Shown: positions 63,891-64,000 of the stretch, piece by piece
Layout of the letters: each line of letters begins with the position of its first letter
How positions within the stretch are numbered: position 1 is the stretch's first letter
Assembly: GCF_036785885.1 (NCBI RefSeq)
Contig: NC_092322.1
Location: 11,988,466-12,052,465, forward strand
Direction: 5' to 3'
DNA length: 64,000 bases
Source of the DNA: Coffea arabica
Taxonomy: Eukaryota; Streptophyta; Magnoliopsida; Gentianales; Rubiaceae
The notes under the pieces: model-generated
What the model saw: the letters and a program-made list of their open reading frames with translations, nothing else
The model's database searches: none
Told to the model about the DNA's origin: nothing
Made by a program: the position numbers and the translations under genes

Positions 63891-64000
63891 TTTTTTTTTG
63901 GGTTTAACCTGACATATTGTCTTACGAACTCAACTTCAAGGATTGTCTTTACACATCTAGACCAGATATTTTTATCCAATACTTTCCTGGTAGTTTGCTT

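Overview
This window is nuclear DNA from a flowering plant, most likely a eudicot and perhaps an asterid. The evidence is spliced genes with GT-AG introns, AT-rich intergenic DNA packed with plant transposons, and proteins that match plant families from end to end. No bacterial-style operon, CRISPR array, tRNA or rRNA gene was seen. Species assignment is not possible from sequence reading alone.

Three host genes are well supported. (1) An FCS-like zinc finger (FLZ) gene lies on + at 5976-7193, with two exons and 173 aa. (2) A complete ten-exon gene for inositol-3-phosphate synthase (MIPS) lies on - at 17956-15137. Its exons sum to exactly 510 codons plus stop, and it has a TATA box and G-box upstream. 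(3) The first seven coding exons of a group-2-like sulfate transporter lie on + from 61237 and run off the right edge; one of its introns starts with GC instead of GT. A fourth host locus is a decayed cluster of DnaJ20-like J-domain genes at 49.5-53.1 kb: two direct copies and one inverted fragment, all broken. Exon-like pieces of an unrecognised minus-strand gene may be scattered over 27.1-32.4 kb between transposon insertions.

The rest is mobile DNA. The largest block (32.47-45.73 kb) is a long solo LTR with a perfect 5-bp target duplication. It was split by a 9.5-kb Ty3/gypsy element of the Tat type, recognised by two RNase H modules and by an antisense gene between integrase and the 3' LTR. 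The antisense gene has its own TATA box, a predicted intron and a domain resembling the 'putative gypsy type transposon' family. Both reading units of this element are dead, mostly through stops consistent with C-to-T decay. Next to it are a nearly complete hAT transposase gene (27.8-29.8 kb) and a 1.6-kb solo LTR (29.9-31.5 kb).

Smaller elements were delimited by terminal repeats and target duplications: two to three non-autonomous hAT elements, two long-armed foldback elements, a SINE with a 16-bp perfect target duplication, a 5'-truncated LINE tail, and several MITE families with multiple copies. The host genes appear unrelated to each other in function (stress and sugar signalling, inositol synthesis, sulfate transport). 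The interest of the window lies in its layered transposon history and in the antisense gene of the Tat element.
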